Origin: CAYTLW01 sp964438735
Lineage (GTDB): Bacteria; Myxococcota_A; UBA9042
NCBI GenBank assembly: GCA_964438735.1
Contig: CAYTLW010000055.1
Coordinates: forward strand, 1 to 46,690
Reading direction: 5' to 3'
DNA: 46,690 bases
Every line of letters starts with the position of its first letter. Position 1 is the stretch's first letter. The position numbers and the translations under genes were made by a program. Below the pieces are notes generated by a model. The model searched no databases, was not told where the DNA came from, and was given only the letters and a program-made list of their open reading frames with translations. Of this stretch, positions 38,009-46,659 are shown piece by piece.

Positions 38009-39367
38009 TCAGTCCACCGATCGGCGGAGGCGTGCGGCATAAAAGGCGTCCATGCCGTGGCGCAGCGGGTGGCTCCACAGGTCCCCGTTCTCGTCCAGCA
38101 GCTCGCCCACCCAGGGCGCCTGCCCCGGGTCGCGCACAAACTCCGGCCGCGCGACCAGCAGCTCCTCCACGATCGCCAGCCCCTCCTCGGGCAAGGGCGA
38201 ACAAGTGGCGTAGATCAGCAAGCCGCCGGGGCGGACGCAACGAGCCGCCGCATCCAGCAACTGGCGCTGCAGCCCGGCCAGGCGCAAGGCGTCGGCCGCC
38301 CTTCGTCGGTGGCGGATCTCCGGCCGTCGCCGCAGGGTGCCCAGCCCGGTACAGGGCGCATCCAGCAGGACCGCATCCCAGTGGTCGGCGGGCAGACTCT
38401 GCGCGCGCCCGTCAACGGCCAGCAGGTCGTGCAGCGGATGGCCGGCTCGTTTGCAGAGCGCCGCGGCGGCCACCAGCTTGTCGCCATCCAGGTCCACGGC
38501 GGTCACCTCGGCGCCAGCGGCGGACAAGAAGAGGGCCTTACCGCCCCGTCCGGCCGCCAGGTCGAGCACCCGCTGGCCGGGGCCTGCGTCCAGCCACTCG
38601 ACGATGGCGGCGCTGCCGCCGTCCTGGGCGATCACCTGGCGAGCCTCGAATGCGGCGCTGTTGAATGGTTCGCCGGCATCGACCCGGAAGGCGCCCGGCA
38701 CTCCGCCCAGCGGGCTGAGTTCGACGCCATCGTCGGCCAGCGAAGCGACGGTTTTGGCTCTCTCCGGGGCCAGCAGGTGCAGGTGCAACGGCGCCTCGGC
38801 CTCGAAGGCGGCGATCATGGACGGGGCGTCGGCGCCCACGCGCTGTCCAAGGTCGCCGACCCGGGCGGCGATCCAATCTGGCAGGTCGTCGCTCTCATCG
38901 CCTTGCCAGGGGGTCTGCCGGGCCAGTCGCTGGAGCACACCGTGTACGAAGCCGATCTTGCCGGCACCCACGTGCGCTTTGGCCGCCTGGACCGTGGTGT
39001 CGATGGCCGCGAATGCAGGCATGCGCGACAGGAAAGCCAGCTGGCTGGCGCCCAGGCGAAGGGTCGTCAGGGTCGCGAGATCCATGCCGACCAGGCCGCG
39101 ATTGCAGGCCTCCATCAGCCATCGATCCACCCGTCGCTGGTGGCGCAACGTGCCGTAGACCAGGGCCGTCAGCAGGCCGCGGTCGGCGCCCCGCAACGCG
39201 GGCTCCCCGTCGAGCGCACGGCGGATGGCCGCCTGGCTGCCGGCACCGTCCTCCACCTCCAGCAGCGCGGCGAGCGCCCGGGAGCGCGGCAGGGTGCCGG
39301 CGACGTCGCGAGGCCGTCCCCGCCGCCGTCCGCGTGCCTTCGCTGCCGGTGCTCGTTCGTCTGCCAT
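38009..39367 (-). CDS. rsmB: 16S rRNA m5C967-type methyltransferase
   Basis: ATG 39367, 6 nt after GAGG, is preferred over ATG 39373, giving 452 residues. An NusB-like N-terminal RNA-binding domain (ALAALLEVEDG, LVYGTLRHQRRVDRWL) is followed by a SAM-methyltransferase domain. This has the motif I region LDLAAGRGGKALFLS, motif IV DAPCTGLGTLRRRPEIRHRR and the catalytic Cys in YATCSPLPEEG. Some RsmB landmarks are altered, so the exact target (C967 of 16S rRNA) is by family. It heads the leftward rsmB-dprA-topA set. Confidence 0.92.
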   Translation of the reverse strand: MADERAPAAKARGRRRGRPRDVAGTLPRSRALAALLEVEDGAGSQAAIRRALDGEPALRGADRGLLTALVYGTLRHQRRVDRWLMEACNRGLVGMDLATLTTLRLGASQLAFLSRMPAFAAIDTTVQAAKAHVGAGKIGFVHGVLQRLARQTPWQGDESDDLPDWIAARVGDLGQRVGADAPSMIAAFEAEAPLHLHLLAPERAKTVASLADDGVELSPLGGVPGAFRVDAGEPFNSAAFEARQVIAQDGGSAAIVEWLDAGPGQRVLDLAAGRGGKALFLSAAGAEVTAVDLDGDKLVAAAALCKRAGHPLHDLLAVDGRAQSLPADHWDAVLLDAPCTGLGTLRRRPEIRHRRRAADALRLAGLQRQLLDAAARCVRPGGLLIYATCSPLPEEGLAIVEELLVARPEFVRDPGQAPWVGELLDENGDLWSHPLRHGMDAFYAARLRRSVD

Positions 39368-39486
39368 GGGCATCCTCGTGGCCGGGTGTCGACGGATGGC
39401 CGGCCTCTCCGGTAGAAGGGGACCGGTCGACCTCCCCAGTGGTCCCAACCAGCCCCGGTCGGCGGCGCCTGTCAAGGCGGAGGCAA

Positions 39487-40539
39487 ATGCACAGCGACGG
39501 CAACGAGGTCCGCGACGAGGTCCGCGACAAGGCCAGCGCTGGCTGGCGCACCCAGGTGCGCCGATGGTTGCCACCGCTGGGCACGATCGCGCTGGTCACC
39601 TACCTGGTCTGGAGCACCGACCTGGACGCCGCCGCCGCGGCCTTCCGCCAGGCGGATGTGGGCCTGGCCATCCTGGTCCTGGGCGGCATCACCGTCATCA
39701 CCTGGCTCTACGACGGGGTCTGCCTGACCTGGCTGATCGGCCTGACCCTGGGTCATCGCGGCACCGGCGGCGCCCTGCGTCTGCGCGACGTGCTGCCTAT
39801 CAAGGCCGCCTCGTACGTGCTCAACATCGTCAACTACAACGCCGCCACCGTCGGCATGGCCTGGATCGTCTCCCGTCGCAAACGCGTCGGCATGATCGAG
39901 TCCCTGGCCGCCCTGGCGGTGCTCAGCTACATCGATCTGGTCGCCTTGACGGCGTTGCTGGTCCTGGGCCTGGTCCTGTCGGCGGACGCCCTGTCGAGCC
40001 AGCCCGAACTGGTAGAACGCCTCACCGTGATCGCCGTCGCCGTCTTCGGCCTCGCCCTGACCGTGCTGCTGTTGCTGCAATCACCCATCCGCAACCGCTG
40101 GCTCGATCGCCTGCGCTCGCTGGCCATCTTGCGCCCCATCGCCGCCGTACCGCCGCGCTCCATGCTCATGGGCGTGGCCATGCGGATGCTCTTCGTCATG
40201 GGGTACGTGGCCAATACCTACGGCGTCATGCTGGCCTTCGGCATGTCGCCCCGCCTGGACCTGCTGCTGCTCTACGTGCCCATCTTGTCGGTGGTCGGCG
40301 TGGTGCCCCTGTCCATCTCGGGCCTCGGCACCACCCAGATCCTGATGCGCACCTTCTACGCACCCATGGTCGCCGATGGGCGGGTGTCGGGGCCGGTGAT
40401 CGACGCCTTTTCGACGGTGGTGATCATCGGCTTCATCCTGACCCGGCTGGCCGTGGCGCTGCCCTTTCTGCCGCGGATCCTGAAGGAGCTGCGGGAACGG
40501 CCAGATTCGGCCTCGGGAACGGAAGCTACAGAACTGTAG
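39487..40539 (+). CDS. YbhN/UPF0104-type integral membrane protein (flippase-like)
   Basis: ATG 39487 follows GGAGG, and the product has 350 residues. About seven to nine hydrophobic helices are present (for example LAILVLGGITVITWLY, ESLAALAVLSYIDLVALTAL, LLLYVPILSVVGVVPLSISG), with the family's central LPIKAASYVLNIVNYNAATVG block. Lysyl-phosphatidylglycerol-synthase-TM-type proteins are thought to flip lipids or lipid-linked intermediates; the substrate is unknown. The stop overlaps the convergent anti-sigma gene by 14 bp. Confidence 0.85.
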   Translation: MHSDGNEVRDEVRDKASAGWRTQVRRWLPPLGTIALVTYLVWSTDLDAAAAAFRQADVGLAILVLGGITVITWLYDGVCLTWLIGLTLGHRGTGGALRLRDVLPIKAASYVLNIVNYNAATVGMAWIVSRRKRVGMIESLAALAVLSYIDLVALTALLVLGLVLSADALSSQPELVERLTVIAVAVFGLALTVLLLLQSPIRNRWLDRLRSLAILRPIAAVPPRSMLMGVAMRMLFVMGYVANTYGVMLAFGMSPRLDLLLLYVPILSVVGVVPLSISGLGTTQILMRTFYAPMVADGRVSGPVIDAFSTVVIIGFILTRLAVALPFLPRILKELRERPDSASGTEATEL

Positions 40540-41671
40540 GTGCTCTGATCAGGTTGTGCAGCTCATCGCCACCGAGCTCGCTGATCAAACAGGTCAGCTC
40601 ACCGCCCTTGAGCGAGTGCACGATCGAGTAGCCGGCCAGGCGATCGAGCAGCACGCCCTCTTCACCAGCCTTCGGGTCGCCGGGGGAGGCTTGCTCCACC
40701 TCGGGATCCTCGAAGGGCTCCTGGCCCGGCGTGCGCACGAACTGGAACACGGTCAGCGGCTTGCCGAACGCCTCATAGTAATAGCGCACCACCGGTCGAC
40801 CGGCGAAGCGGCTCAGGCGGGCACCGTGCAGCTGCACGCCGACGCCGTCCGCGATGGGCGGCGGGCCGACGTAGGGCAGGCGCTCACGCAGGAATCGCTG
40901 CACCAGCGCCGCCGGTCCGCGCACCTCTGGGGGCAAGGGGCGGATGTGGCTGCGCACCATGGCGCGCAGGCTCGACGCCGAACGGATCGCACCAAAGGGG
41001 CTGCGTTGCGCCAGCGAGTCGGCGTTGAGGCTGCCGCCCATGACCTGACCTGCCGACCGCTCGTCGGAGACGTGGTTCGCGGCGACGGATGGGTCAGCGG
41101 CGGGTCGCCGGAGAACGGGCTCCGAGTCAGGCTGGCGATCGGTGGCCGGCTGCAGCGCCGCCACCGCAGTGCCCGGCAGCGTCGGCGTGTCGGTGGCCGC
41201 TGGCGCTGCTGGCGCCGCCTCGGTGCCCACAGCGGGCCCATTGGCGACCACGGCCTCGGTGGCCACGGGGGTGTCGGTCGCAGAACCCGCAGCCGCGGTC
41301 ATCACCGGCGCTGCCGGCGCGGCGGCGACCATGGGGGCTTCGGTCGGTGCACCCTGGCGCATGGCCTGCCAACTCACGAAGGCCAGGGCCAACGAGGCGG
41401 CCAGCGCCAGCGGGACCGCCAGGGTGCGCGACATGCGCGCCTTGCGATGGGCCTCGGCCAGCCGTCGATGCACACGATCGTGCACCTCGGGGTCGGCGGT
41501 CGTGGGGCATAGATGCCGGCGCACCGCGTCGCGGAATGCCGCATCCCGCTCCACCGTGCCGCGGCAGGGCGGACACATGGTCAGGTGGGTCTGGTACTCG
41601 GCTCGATCCCGTTCGTCGAACTCTTCGTCCAGGTAGGTATAGGCGAACTTCTGGATATCCTGACAGTTCAC
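40526..41671 (-). CDS. Anti-sigma factor with N-terminal zinc-finger domain
   Basis: The start overlaps the ECF sigma stop by 4 bp. The 381-residue protein has an N-terminal zinc-finger (ZAS) domain with MNCQDIQKFAYTYLD and HLTMCPPC (the HxxxCxxC site). A transmembrane helix (PLALAASLALAFVSW) lies near residues 88-102. A long Ala/Pro/Thr-rich extracytoplasmic linker follows, then a ~170-residue globular C-terminal domain (LVQRFLRERLPYVGPP, RPVVRYYYEAFGKPLTVFQ). It would hold the ECF sigma factor at the membrane until a signal releases it; the sensor domain's ligand is unknown. Confidence 0.9.
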   Translation of the reverse strand: MNCQDIQKFAYTYLDEEFDERDRAEYQTHLTMCPPCRGTVERDAAFRDAVRRHLCPTTADPEVHDRVHRRLAEAHRKARMSRTLAVPLALAASLALAFVSWQAMRQGAPTEAPMVAAAPAAPVMTAAAGSATDTPVATEAVVANGPAVGTEAAPAAPAATDTPTLPGTAVAALQPATDRQPDSEPVLRRPAADPSVAANHVSDERSAGQVMGGSLNADSLAQRSPFGAIRSASSLRAMVRSHIRPLPPEVRGPAALVQRFLRERLPYVGPPPIADGVGVQLHGARLSRFAGRPVVRYYYEAFGKPLTVFQFVRTPGQEPFEDPEVEQASPGDPKAGEEGVLLDRLAGYSIVHSLKGGELTCLISELGGDELHNLIRAPTVL

Positions 41672-42327
41672 GCGTTACCTCCGTTGGCGCTGCGCTTGCC
41701 GCGCAGGCGAAATGCGTCCATGGGGATGACGCCGTTCTCGTCCAATTCGGGGCGCTCGACGATGCCCTCGTTGACCGCGTGGTCGAGCAGCTTGCGCTGC
41801 ATCGCCTTGCGGGCCCGGTACAGTCGACTCATGACGGTGCCCACGGGGCACTCGCAGACCTCGGCGATCTCTTTGTAGGAGAAGTCCTGCAGATCGGCGA
41901 GCAGCAGCACGGTGCGGAAGTCGTCCGGCAGCGAGGCCAGGGCTTCCGTCATGTGGGTGCTGACCATGCGATCGAGCACCTGCGCTTCCAATGGCCGGTA
42001 GATGCCCTGGTCCTGGTGGTGCTCGGCCACCTGCATCTCGATGTCCGGCAGGCTCTCGCTGCCGACCGAACGGCGCCGCTTTCGGCTGCGCTGCAGGTTG
42101 AAGAACGTATTGGTCATGATGCGGAACAGCCAGGCGCGGCAGTTGGTGCCGGGCGTGTAGCGCTTGTAGTTCTTGAGCGCCTTGACGTACGTCTCCTGCA
42201 CCAGATCTTCGGCGTCTGCGGAGTTGCGGGCCAGGTGCATCGCATAGCCATGAAGAGAGTCCAGGTGCGGCATGGCCTCCTTCTCAAAGGCCTCGCGCTC
42301 ACGGTCGCGTTGAAAGAGTCTCAGCAT
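41668..42327 (-). CDS. ECF-type RNA polymerase sigma factor
   Basis: ATG 42327 is preferred (219 residues); the reading frame extends further up without better signals. Region 2 is typical (AMHLARNSADAEDLVQETYVKALKNY in two pieces near residues 30-55, then GTNCRAWLFRIMTNTF) and region 4 is clear (YKEIAEVCECPVGTVMSRLYRARKAM). It is paired with the anti-sigma factor by a 4-bp overlap, as in most ECF modules. Regulation by the neighbouring zinc-finger protein is inferred. The sequence upstream contains a short perfect palindrome (42382-42394). Confidence 0.95.
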   Translation of the reverse strand: MLRLFQRDREREAFEKEAMPHLDSLHGYAMHLARNSADAEDLVQETYVKALKNYKRYTPGTNCRAWLFRIMTNTFFNLQRSRKRRRSVGSESLPDIEMQVAEHHQDQGIYRPLEAQVLDRMVSTHMTEALASLPDDFRTVLLLADLQDFSYKEIAEVCECPVGTVMSRLYRARKAMQRKLLDHAVNEGIVERPELDENGVIPMDAFRLRGKRSANGGNA

Positions 42328-42381
42328 CGGTCGTTCCCCCTCCGGCACCAGGCCGGCTTCATGGCTCCAACCGCGGTACAC

Positions 42382-42394
42382 GGAATCTTATTCC
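42382..42394. promoter_or_regulatory. Perfect palindrome GGAAT-CTT-ATTCC upstream of the ECF sigma gene
   Basis: Five-base arms 42382-42386 and 42390-42394 are exact complements, 55 bp upstream of the sigma-factor start and facing the tRNA promoter on the other side. It could be an operator or an ECF promoter half-site; no consensus can be matched with confidence. Confidence 0.3.
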
Positions 42395-42433
42395 ACCCGC
42401 ATGTCAACGGCGAATTCTGCCGTCACATCGGTC

Positions 42434-42462
42434 TTGACAGGTGGGGCCCCTGCATACAGGAT
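42434..42462 (+). promoter_or_regulatory. Putative promoter of the tRNA-tig operon
   Basis: TTGACA (42434-42439) is a perfect -35 box; CAGGAT (42457-42462) is 17 bp downstream. The first tRNA begins ~57 bp later. Confidence 0.5.
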
Positions 42463-42518
42463 GCCGCGGCCGGAAAGCCTGGGCTCCCAACGGGGTCCTG
42501 TTTGCCGGTGACTCAATC

Positions 42519-42592
42519 GGTGGATGTAGCTCAGTTGGTAGAGCGCGGGTTTGTGGTACCTGAGGTCGCGGGTTCAAGTCCCGTCTTCCACC
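42519..42592 (+). tRNA. tRNA-His (GTG)
   Basis: The acceptor GTGGATG (42520-42526), with G-1 at 42519, pairs with CTTCCAC (42585-42591), with one U-U mismatch at position 6-67. Anticodon loop TTGTGGT and T arm GGGTTCAAGTCCC are canonical. The discriminator is C, pairing with G-1 as expected for His. No CCA is encoded. Confidence 0.93.
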
Positions 42593-42665
42593 CCGAGTCG
42601 GTTGATGCATTCGCGCGATGCACTCAGCTCTTTGCCACAATCGATAAGCGGTGGTCGGGCACCAT

Positions 42666-42739
42666 GCGCCCGTAGCTCAGCTGGATAGAGCACCGGACTT
42701 CGAATCCGTAGGCCGCAGGTTCGAATCCTGCCGGGCGCG
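42666..42739 (+). tRNA. tRNA-Arg (TCG)
   Basis: The acceptor GCGCCCG pairs with CGGGCGC, and the anticodon loop CTTCGAA gives TCG. D arm GCTC/GAGC and T arm (AGGTTCGAATCCT) are present. CCA is not encoded. Confidence 0.95.
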
Positions 42740-42789
42740 CCGCGCACCAACCCACAACGCGGTGCCAGCGTCGATCACCGTGCTTGCAT

Positions 42790-42865
42790 GGCCCCTTAGC
42801 TCAATTGGTAGAGCAGCGGACTCTTAATCCGGAGGTTGAAGGTTCGAGTCCTTCAGGGGTCACCA
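42790..42865 (+). tRNA. tRNA-Lys (CTT)
   Basis: The acceptor GGCCCCT pairs with AGGGGTC; the anticodon loop CTCTTAA gives CTT. The discriminator A is followed by an encoded CCA (42863-42865), unlike the other three tRNAs in this cluster. Confidence 0.95.
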
Positions 42866-42928
42866 CAGGGTCGGATTACGGAGCCCTCGCCGTACGCGGC
42901 GGGGGCTTCGTCGCATCCGGCTCACACC

Positions 42929-43009
42929 GCGAGAGTGGCGGAATGGCAGACGCACCAGATTTAGGTTCTGGCGCCCGAGGGCGTGGGGGTTCGAGTCCCC
43001 CCTCTCGCA
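42929..43009 (+). tRNA. tRNA-Leu (TAG)
   Basis: This is a class II tRNA with acceptor GCGAGAG/CTCTCGC, anticodon loop TTTAGGT (TAG) and a long variable arm. The T arm is GGGGGTTCGAGTCCCCC. It ends 30 bp before the trigger-factor start, so it is probably cotranscribed with tig. Confidence 0.95.
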
Positions 43010-43039
43010 CCTTCCCCAGCCCCGAGGCCCGAGGTCCAC

Positions 43040-44440
43040 ATGGATGTCACCGTTGAATCCACCTCTGCCGTCAAGCGCAAGGTGAACGTCACAATCAACG
43101 CCGAGCAGGTCACCAAGGCCTGGCGCCAGGCCGTGCGCAAGGTCGCCGGCCAGGTGCGCATCCCCGGCTTTCGGCCGGGGAAGGCGCCAAGTCAGCTGAT
43201 CGAGCGGCGTTTTGGTTCCGCGATCCGCGACGACGTGCTCGAGAAGTTGCTCGGCAAGGCCGTGCCCGACGCCATCGATTCGCAAGGGCTGGAGCCCATC
43301 GGTACGCCCGAGTTGCACGAGGTCGGCGAGCTGCGCAGCGGTCAGGCGTTGACCGCGTCTTTCTCGGTCGAGGTGCTGCCCGAGCTGGCCATCGCCCTGC
43401 CAGACGGCGAGCCGATCACAGCCGACGTGGTCGAGCCCGATGAAGAAGACGTGGACGCGCAGCTGGACAAGGTGCGCGACAAGCACACCAGCCCCGGCGA
43501 CGTGGACGGCCCGACCGAAGATGGCGACGACGTGGCCGTGGCCATGCGCGTCTACGAGCAGGGTGCAGAATCTGAAGACGAGCGCGAGGAGCGCCACGTC
43601 CAGCTGGGCAACCCCGAGTTGTCGGACTGGCTGGCCGAGGCCCTGGCCGATCGTCGAGTCGGCGATGCCCTGGATGTCGACTTCGACATGCCGGCCGAAG
43701 AGCCCCACCCGCTGGCCGGCAAGGCCTGTCATCTCGACGGCGAGATCGTGTCCATCAAGCGGCGCATCCGGCCTGAACTCGACGACGCCCTGGCCGCCCT
43801 CGAAGACGTCGCCGACCTGGCCGCCCTGCGCGAAAAGGCCACCGTCGAGGTCGCCCGCCTGTCCGATCGACGCACCAAGATGTATCGCCGCCGCGCGGCC
43901 CTGGCCTGGCTGCTGGACAATCGCGAAGTCCCCGTGCCCGCCGCCCTGGTGGAGCGCGAGCTCGATCGCCAGTTCGAGCAGGCCTTCGGTGGTCGTCTGC
44001 CGCAGAACGATCGCCAGATGATGAACCAGCTCCGCGAGCTGCGGGGCACCATGCGCCCCCAGGCCGAAAAACACGTCGCCGAAGCCCTCCTGGTGCGCAA
44101 CCTCGTCGAGACCCAGACCTGCGAGGTCAGCGACGAGGAGATCCAGGAGAGGCTCGAGCAGATGGCCGTCGAGATGGGCGAATACGGCAAGCACCTGTTG
44201 CAGAGCTACGACAACGATGAAGGCCGCGAGACCATCCGCGGCTCGCTGGTCGAAGAGAAGGTCCTCGACAAGGTCCTCGAAGCCGCCGATCTGCGCATCG
44301 GCCAGGTCCGCCGGCTCCGCGATCGCGAAGAGGCCCCAGTCGAGCATGACCATGACCACGACCATGACCACGACCACGACCATGACCATGACCATGGTGA
44401 GTCCGGTCCCGAGTCCGAGTCCGAGTCCGCCAAGGAATAG
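43040..44440 (+). CDS. tig: Trigger factor
   Basis: ATG 43040 follows GAGGTCCAC, and the product has 466 residues. The N-terminal ribosome-binding domain has the signature IPGFRPGKAPSQLIERRFG. A PPIase-like middle domain follows (~150-245, weakly conserved), then a helical C-terminal chaperone domain (VPAALVERELDRQFEQAF, MNQLRELRGTMRPQAEKHVA). The end (residues ~436-452) is a His-Asp repeat followed by an acidic Ser/Glu tail. It is the first protein gene downstream of the tRNA cluster and precedes clpP, an order common in bacteria. Confidence 0.95.
   Translation: MDVTVESTSAVKRKVNVTINAEQVTKAWRQAVRKVAGQVRIPGFRPGKAPSQLIERRFGSAIRDDVLEKLLGKAVPDAIDSQGLEPIGTPELHEVGELRSGQALTASFSVEVLPELAIALPDGEPITADVVEPDEEDVDAQLDKVRDKHTSPGDVDGPTEDGDDVAVAMRVYEQGAESEDEREERHVQLGNPELSDWLAEALADRRVGDALDVDFDMPAEEPHPLAGKACHLDGEIVSIKRRIRPELDDALAALEDVADLAALREKATVEVARLSDRRTKMYRRRAALAWLLDNREVPVPAALVERELDRQFEQAFGGRLPQNDRQMMNQLRELRGTMRPQAEKHVAEALLVRNLVETQTCEVSDEEIQERLEQMAVEMGEYGKHLLQSYDNDEGRETIRGSLVEEKVLDKVLEAADLRIGQVRRLRDREEAPVEHDHDHDHDHDHDHDHDHGESGPESESESAKE
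44345..44395 (+). repeat. Hexanucleotide tandem repeat encoding a His-Asp tail
   Basis: Eight in-frame CAYGAC units, then CAT, encode (His-Asp)8-His. Codon choice varies (CAT/CAC), which would lower slippage. Confidence 0.9.
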
Positions 44441-44489
44441 CGGGAATTGCACAAGGCGGCCGCTTGTTGTCGGCGCCTGGAGGTGGGCC

Positions 44490-45086
44490 ATGCCCTGGGT
44501 TATTCCGACAGTCATCGAGACCACACCGCGCGGCGAGCGCGAGTGGGGCATCTACTCTCGGCTGCTGCGCGATCGCATCATCTTCCTGGGTGACGAGGTC
44601 AGCGACGGCCTGGCCAACTCCATCATCGCCCAGCTGCTGGTGCTCGAGAGCGAAGATCCCAAGAAGGAGGTCTCGCTCTACATCAACAGCCCTGGTGGTT
44701 CGGTCACCGCTGGCCTGGCGATCTACGACACCATCCAGTACATCAACGCGCCGGTATCGACCATCTGCATCGGCCAGGCCTACTCCATGGCCGCCGTGCT
44801 GCTCGCCGCCGGCGCCAAGGGCCGCCGCTTCATGCTGCCCCATGCCCGGGTGATGCTGCACCAGCCGCTGGGCGGATTCAGCGGCCAGGCCACGGACATC
44901 GACATCCAGGCCCGCGAGATGTTGCACCTCAAGAAGGTGCTCATCGACATCGTCGCGCGCCACACCGGTCAGCCTGTGGATCAGGTCAAGACCGACACCG
45001 ATCGAGACTACTACCTCGGCGCTGACGAAGCCTCCAGCTACGGCATCGTCGACGAGGTGGTGCGCAGGGAAGAGGGCGCTGCCTGA
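44490..45086 (+). CDS. clpP: ATP-dependent Clp protease proteolytic subunit
   Basis: ATG 44490 follows GGAGGTGGGCC, and the product has 198 residues. The catalytic triad is intact: Ser99 in IGQAYSMAA, His124 in VMLHQPLGG and Asp173 in TDRDYYLGADE. Other landmarks are YINSPGGSVTAGLAIYDTIQ and LPHARVMLH. It forms the double-ring peptidase with ClpX, encoded next. It is 49 bp downstream of tig. Confidence 0.98.
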   Translation: MPWVIPTVIETTPRGEREWGIYSRLLRDRIIFLGDEVSDGLANSIIAQLLVLESEDPKKEVSLYINSPGGSVTAGLAIYDTIQYINAPVSTICIGQAYSMAAVLLAAGAKGRRFMLPHARVMLHQPLGGFSGQATDIDIQAREMLHLKKVLIDIVARHTGQPVDQVKTDTDRDYYLGADEASSYGIVDEVVRREEGAA

Positions 45087-45126
45087 CCTGAATGGAACAG
45101 GGCGCCATCGCCGGGGGTCAGGGTTT

Positions 45127-45156
45127 TTGACGGCCTCGTCGCCCCTTCGGTACTAT
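45127..45156 (+). promoter_or_regulatory. Sigma-70-type promoter for clpX
   Basis: TTGACG (45127-45132) and TACTAT (45151-45156) are separated by 18 bp, ~86 bp before the clpX start, in the 155-bp gap after clpP. clpX can probably be transcribed apart from tig-clpP. Confidence 0.6.
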
Positions 45157-45241
45157 CCTGCACCAAGGTGCCCGGCATTTTGCCGCCAGCCCACGGGCTT
45201 GCTGGCCGGGATCTGCGGCACCACAGGAGAAGACGCACCAG

Positions 45242-46495
45242 ATGAGTGACCGACGACGAGACTCCAGCAACCTCTCATGCTCCTTCTGCGGCAAGAGCCA
45301 GAAGGAGGTGAAGAAGCTCATCGCCGGGCCGACCGTATATATCTGCGACGAGTGCATCGCGCTGTGCAACGACATCATCGCCGAAGAGGTGGAACGCGAC
45401 GACAAGGGCCCGACCCTGCAGTCCGTGCCCAAGCCCAAAGAGCTGCGCAGCATCCTGGACGAGTACGTCATCGGCCAGGATCGCGCCAAGAAGGTGCTCA
45501 GCGTCGCCGTCTACAACCATTACAAGCGAATCGACTACCGCGGCGGCAAGCGCAGCGACGTGGAATTGCAGAAGTCCAACATCCTGCTAATCGGTCCCAC
45601 CGGCTCGGGCAAGACCCTGCTGGCCCAGACGCTGGCTCGCGTGCTCAAGGTGCCGTTCACCATCGTCGATGCCACCACCCTGACCGAAGCGGGCTACGTC
45701 GGCGAGGACGTGGAGAACATCATCGTCCGCTTGCTCGAGAACGCCGACCACGACGTGGACGCCGCCATGCGCGGCATCGTCTACATCGACGAGGTCGACA
45801 AGATCACGCGCAAGTCGGAGAACCCCTCCATCACCCGCGACGTCTCCGGTGAGGGCGTGCAGCAGGCGCTGCTGAAGATCCTCGAGGGCACCATCGCCAA
45901 CGTGCCGCCCAAGGGTGGCCGCAAGCATCCGCAGCAGGAGTTCATCCAGGTCGATACGACCAACATCCTGTTCATCTGCGGCGGCGCTTTCGGTGGCGTT
46001 GAGAAGATCGTCGAGCGCCGGGTCGGCAAGAAGTCCATCGGCTTCGGTCGCGAAGGCGCTGACGGTACCGAGCGCAACATCGGCGAACTGCTCGCCCTGG
46101 TGCAGCCCGAAGACCTGCTCAAGTACGGCCTGATCCCCGAGTTCATCGGTCGTCTGCCGGTGGTCGCCACGCTCAACGAGCTGGACGAGGAAGCCCTGGT
46201 CCAGATCCTGGTCGAGCCGCGCAACTCGCTGTCCAAGCAGTACAAGCGCCTGTTCGAGTTGGACGACATCCAGTTGGAGTTCACGGCCGAAGCCCTGCGA
46301 GCTGCGGCCCGTAGAGCCCTGGACCTGAAGACCGGCGCCCGCGGCCTGCGCGCCATCATGGAAGAGGCCATGCTCGACGTGATGTACGAGCTGCCGGGCC
46401 AGGATAATGTCGCCGAGGTGGTCATCAACGAGGAGACCATCACCAACGGCGTCTACCCGCTGGTGGGCCTGAAGAGCGAGGCCGCCTCGGCCTGA
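45242..46495 (+). CDS. clpX: ATP-dependent Clp protease ATP-binding subunit ClpX
   Basis: The 417-residue product has the N-terminal C4 zinc finger (CSFCGKSQKEV, YICDECIALC) that binds adaptors. The AAA+ module has Walker A GPTGSGKT, Walker B IVYIDEVDKI, the pore region GYVGEDVENI, the RKH-containing segment PPKGGRKHPQQEF, and the sensor-2 block TGARGLRAIMEE. The ClpP-binding IGF loop is represented by KSIGFG. It unfolds substrates and feeds them to ClpP. Confidence 0.98.
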   Translation: MSDRRRDSSNLSCSFCGKSQKEVKKLIAGPTVYICDECIALCNDIIAEEVERDDKGPTLQSVPKPKELRSILDEYVIGQDRAKKVLSVAVYNHYKRIDYRGGKRSDVELQKSNILLIGPTGSGKTLLAQTLARVLKVPFTIVDATTLTEAGYVGEDVENIIVRLLENADHDVDAAMRGIVYIDEVDKITRKSENPSITRDVSGEGVQQALLKILEGTIANVPPKGGRKHPQQEFIQVDTTNILFICGGAFGGVEKIVERRVGKKSIGFGREGADGTERNIGELLALVQPEDLLKYGLIPEFIGRLPVVATLNELDEEALVQILVEPRNSLSKQYKRLFELDDIQLEFTAEALRAAARRALDLKTGARGLRAIMEEAMLDVMYELPGQDNVAEVVINEETITNGVYPLVGLKSEAASA

Positions 46496-46531
46496 TTCGA
46501 GCCGCCTTTCCGCGAATCGCTTCCTTCCTTC

Positions 46532-46562
46532 ATTGGCGCCCTCGCGGTCGCAATTCCAACGC
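46532..46562 (+). repeat. 31-bp direct repeat, copy 1
   Basis: This 31-base sequence starting ATTGGCGCCC recurs exactly at 46660-46690, 128 bp downstream and ending with the window. Confidence 0.9.
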
Positions 46563-46570
46563 TTCATCTT

Positions 46571-46620
46571 TGGGGGGCCGGGGCTCGGCCCCCAGCTGAG
46601 AAAAGTGTGATTTTCTCAGC
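46571..46620. repeat. Dispersed palindromic element, copy 2 (possible clpX terminator)
   Basis: It has GGGGGCCGGGGCTCGGCCCCC (positions about 46573-46593) followed by the GCTGAGAAAAGTGTGATTTTCTCAGC hairpin (described in pieces: arms GCTGAGAAAA and TTTTCTCAGC, 46595-46620). It matches the reverse complement of the 30.9-kb element. A terminator role downstream of clpX is possible. Confidence 0.7.
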
Positions 46621-46659
46621 TTCCCCACTGCGTAGTGGCGGCGTTCCGCCGCCTGCCTG

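Noticed and set aside
42366..42394. ECF-type promoter (GGAATAA plus -10) for the sigma gene
   Set aside because: The -35-like half is visible but no -10 match could be placed at usual spacing, so only the palindrome is reported.
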